The position numbers and the translations under genes were made by a program. From positions 6,826,001 through 6,890,000 of the forward strand of contig NZ_AP022870.1 in NCBI RefSeq assembly GCF_011764545.1: a stretch of 64,000 nucleotides of DNA, written 5' to 3'. This document shows, piece after piece, positions 62,470 through 64,000 of this stretch (within the stretch, counting starts at the first letter, position 1; each line of letters begins with the position of its first letter). The notes beneath the pieces were generated by a model that was not told where the DNA came from, ran no database searches, and worked only from the letters and a program-made list of their open reading frames with translations. This stretch comes from Phytohabitans flavus (lineage in GTDB: Bacteria; Actinomycetota; Actinomycetes; Mycobacteriales; Micromonosporaceae).

Positions 62470-63299
62470 CCGACCTCGACACCCGGCCATCCGCCGGCGA
62501 GGTACGCCAGCCGACCGTCGACGCACGGCCCTCCGCCGGTAAGGCGTTCCGGGCCATCCTGTGGCGGGACATCTACGTGACCGGCAAGGAGTTCTGGGTG
62601 TTCCTCGCCCAGGTGGCGCTCCAGCCGCTGTTCATGCTCTTCGTCTTCGCCAAGGTGCTGAACGCGGGTGGGTACGTCACGGACGACTACGCGCACCTGC
62701 TGCTGCCCGGCATCGTGGCGCTGACCGCGTTCCTCACCGCGCTCCAGACCGTCTCGTTCCCGCTGATCATGGAGTTCAGCTTCACCAGGGAGATCGAGGA
62801 CCGGCTGCTCGCGCCGCTGCCCACGTACCTCGTGGCGGTGGAGAAGCTGCTGCTCGCCGTCATCCGGGCGCTCGCCTCGGCGGTGATCATGTTTCCGATC
62901 GGGGCGCTCGTGCTCGGCTCGGCGCCGTGGCACACCGACGGCATACCGCTGCTGATCGCCGGCCTCGTGCTGGGCAGCTGGGTCGGCGCCGGCATCGGCC
63001 TGACTCTCGGCACGATGGTCCCGCCGTCGAAGATCAGCGTCATCTTCGCGGTGATCCTCACGCCGCTGATGTTCACCGGCGCCACGCAGTACCCGTGGCA
63101 GTCGCTCGACTCGATGCGGTGGTTCCAGGTGGTGACCGCGCTGAACCCGCTCACGTACCTGTCCGAGGCGGTGCGCGCCGCCGTGGTACCCGACGTGCCG
63201 CACATCGCGCCGTGGATCTGCATCCTGGTGCTGCTGGCCTCCGGTGCGGCCTCCACGGCAGTCGGCGTCAGGGGCTTCATGCGCCGCGCCATCAACTAG
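62466..63299 (+). CDS. ABC-2 type exporter permease
   Basis: 277-residue permease with six hydrophobic segments: FRAILWRDIYVTGKEFWVFL, LLPGIVALTAFLTALQTVSF, SFTREIEDRLLAPLPTYLVA and a C-terminal helix LVLLASGAASTAVGVRGF. The REIEDRLLAPLP loop is the ABC-2 signature region. A charged 30-residue N-terminal extension precedes the first helix. It pairs with the ATPase at 61510. The substrate is unknown; a MarR-responsive phenolic or drug-like compound is plausible. It is convergent with thrS. Confidence 0.93.
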   Translation: MTDLDTRPSAGEVRQPTVDARPSAGKAFRAILWRDIYVTGKEFWVFLAQVALQPLFMLFVFAKVLNAGGYVTDDYAHLLLPGIVALTAFLTALQTVSFPLIMEFSFTREIEDRLLAPLPTYLVAVEKLLLAVIRALASAVIMFPIGALVLGSAPWHTDGIPLLIAGLVLGSWVGAGIGLTLGTMVPPSKISVIFAVILTPLMFTGATQYPWQSLDSMRWFQVVTALNPLTYLSEAVRAAVVPDVPHIAPWICILVLLASGAASTAVGVRGFMRRAIN

Positions 63300-63327
63300 G
63301 GGCGTCACGGGGGCGCCCCGCCGAACC

Positions 63328-64000
63328 TCATGGACGGGCCGCGGCCGCGATCAGGTCCAGTGCCTCCCCTCGGGAGCGGGCCCTGCTCGCGGCCGTCGCG
63401 CAGGCGGAGCGAGACCGCGCCGGCGGCTGCCTCCCGCGCGCCGATGACCGCCACGTATGGCACCTTGCGGCGCGCCGCGTCGCGGATCCGGGCGCCCAGG
63501 GTGCCTTCCCACGCCACCTCCGCGCGGAGGCCGGCCACGATCGCCGCCCGCGAAAACCGCTCCACCGGTACGTCACCGACCGGCAGGATCTCCAACTGGA
63601 CCGGCGCGTACCAGACCGGGAACGCGCCCTCGTGCACCTCGATGAGGTACGCGAACAGCCGCTCCATGCTTCCCACGACGCTGCGGTGCACGATGGCCGG
63701 CCGCCGCCGCTCGCCACCTCGGTCTACATAGGACAGGTCAAACCGGGCCGCCTGGTGGAAGTCGAGCTGCACGGTCGACAGGGTCATCTCCCGCCCGGCC
63801 GCGTCGACCACCTGTACGTCGATTTTCGGTCCGTAGAAGGACGCCTCGCCCACCGCCTCCACATAGGACACGCCAAGCTCCTTGAGTACGCCACGGAGCA
63901 CGTCCTCGGTCTGCTCCCACATCGGCGGGTTGTCCACGTACTTGTCCCCGTCGCCGCGCAGCGAGAGGCGGAAGCCGGCGGGTCGCACCCCGAGCACGGC
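63328..64000 (-). CDS. thrS: Threonyl-tRNA synthetase, C-terminal part (cut by window edge; frameshift near its 3' end)
   Basis: Class II synthetase catalytic core and anticodon domain; the gene continues beyond base 64000. Visible motifs are YVDNPPMWEQTEDVL, ASFYGPKIDVQVVDA, LSTVQLDFHQAARFDL, motif 3 HRSVVGSMERLFAYLIE and the anticodon domain WYAPVQLEILPVGD. Near the end RDGREQGPLPR should continue into EALDLIAAAARP and stop at 63328-63330. The frame is lost at about 63375-63382, by one extra or two missing bases in a CCCC/GGGG run. The SMERLFAYLIE variant differs from the usual SIERFFAVLLE pattern, so this may be a second, divergent ThrRS. Confidence 0.85.

Noticed and set aside
61446..63308. 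620-codon minus-strand frame opposite the MarR-linked ABC genes
   Set aside because: High-GC shadow; the plus-strand genes have all ABC motifs and ATGA couplings.

Overview
The window is a 64 kb stretch of very GC-rich actinobacterial chromosome. Gene content (GuaB1-type IMP-dehydrogenase-like protein, acyl-CoA carboxylase epsilon subunit, DUF4245 next to glpX, GTP-dependent PEP carboxykinase, a mycosin-like protease) and codon use point to an actinomycete, most likely Micromonosporaceae. That family assignment is inference. I saw no tRNA, rRNA, CRISPR array, insertion sequence or prophage. The first gene (sdhA) and the last (thrS) are cut by the window edges.

Layout. 1-4950: succinate dehydrogenase sdhAB, a Nudix hydrolase, a pterin-dehydratase-like protein and ychF. 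5073-13167: an Ada-AlkA/Ogt alkylation-repair pair, two half-transporter ABC exporters and valyl-tRNA synthetase. 13168-13908: a gene-free stretch holding large inverted repeats. 13909-19569: two membrane proteins, rmuC, ispH, xseAB and two tiny basic proteins. 19633-23756: a tightly coupled minus-strand cluster of GntR regulator, biuret-hydrolase-like and triuret-hydrolase-like enzymes, NCS2-like permease and AtzH/HpxZ-like protein, a candidate biuret/triuret utilisation operon. 23762-30636: DUF4245/glpX, a secreted phosphodiesterase, an NADPH reductase, a rhomboid protease, a lysozyme-like protein and a PIN-PhoH ATPase. 31121-35865: a small regulator locus, otsB, a cis-prenyltransferase and a geranylgeranyl-reductase-like flavoprotein. 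35954-40230: pckA, a sigma-factor remnant, two GtrA proteins and a PH-domain protein.

40371-58924 is the scattered acyl-CoA carboxylase region: birA, the beta subunit (41383), epsilon (48462) and the biotin-carrying alpha subunit (57172), with maf and a methyltransferase. Two blocks lie among them: a minus-strand cell-wall/kinase block (42970-48377) and a three-gene set of ESX/PPE-like proteins plus a mycosin (48898-51732). A PadR-controlled ABC-2 exporter follows. The window closes with guaB1, divergent TetR and MarR regulators, a second ABC-2 exporter and the end of thrS.

Two properties run through the window. About 17 genes that should be intact are broken by a single missing (once apparently extra) base, nearly always in a G/C run; I read this as residual assembly error, and annotate each such gene over its full span. 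About 22 genes have a TANNNT hexamer ending 6-7 bases before the start codon, the pattern expected of leaderless transcripts, and it often decided the start codon.
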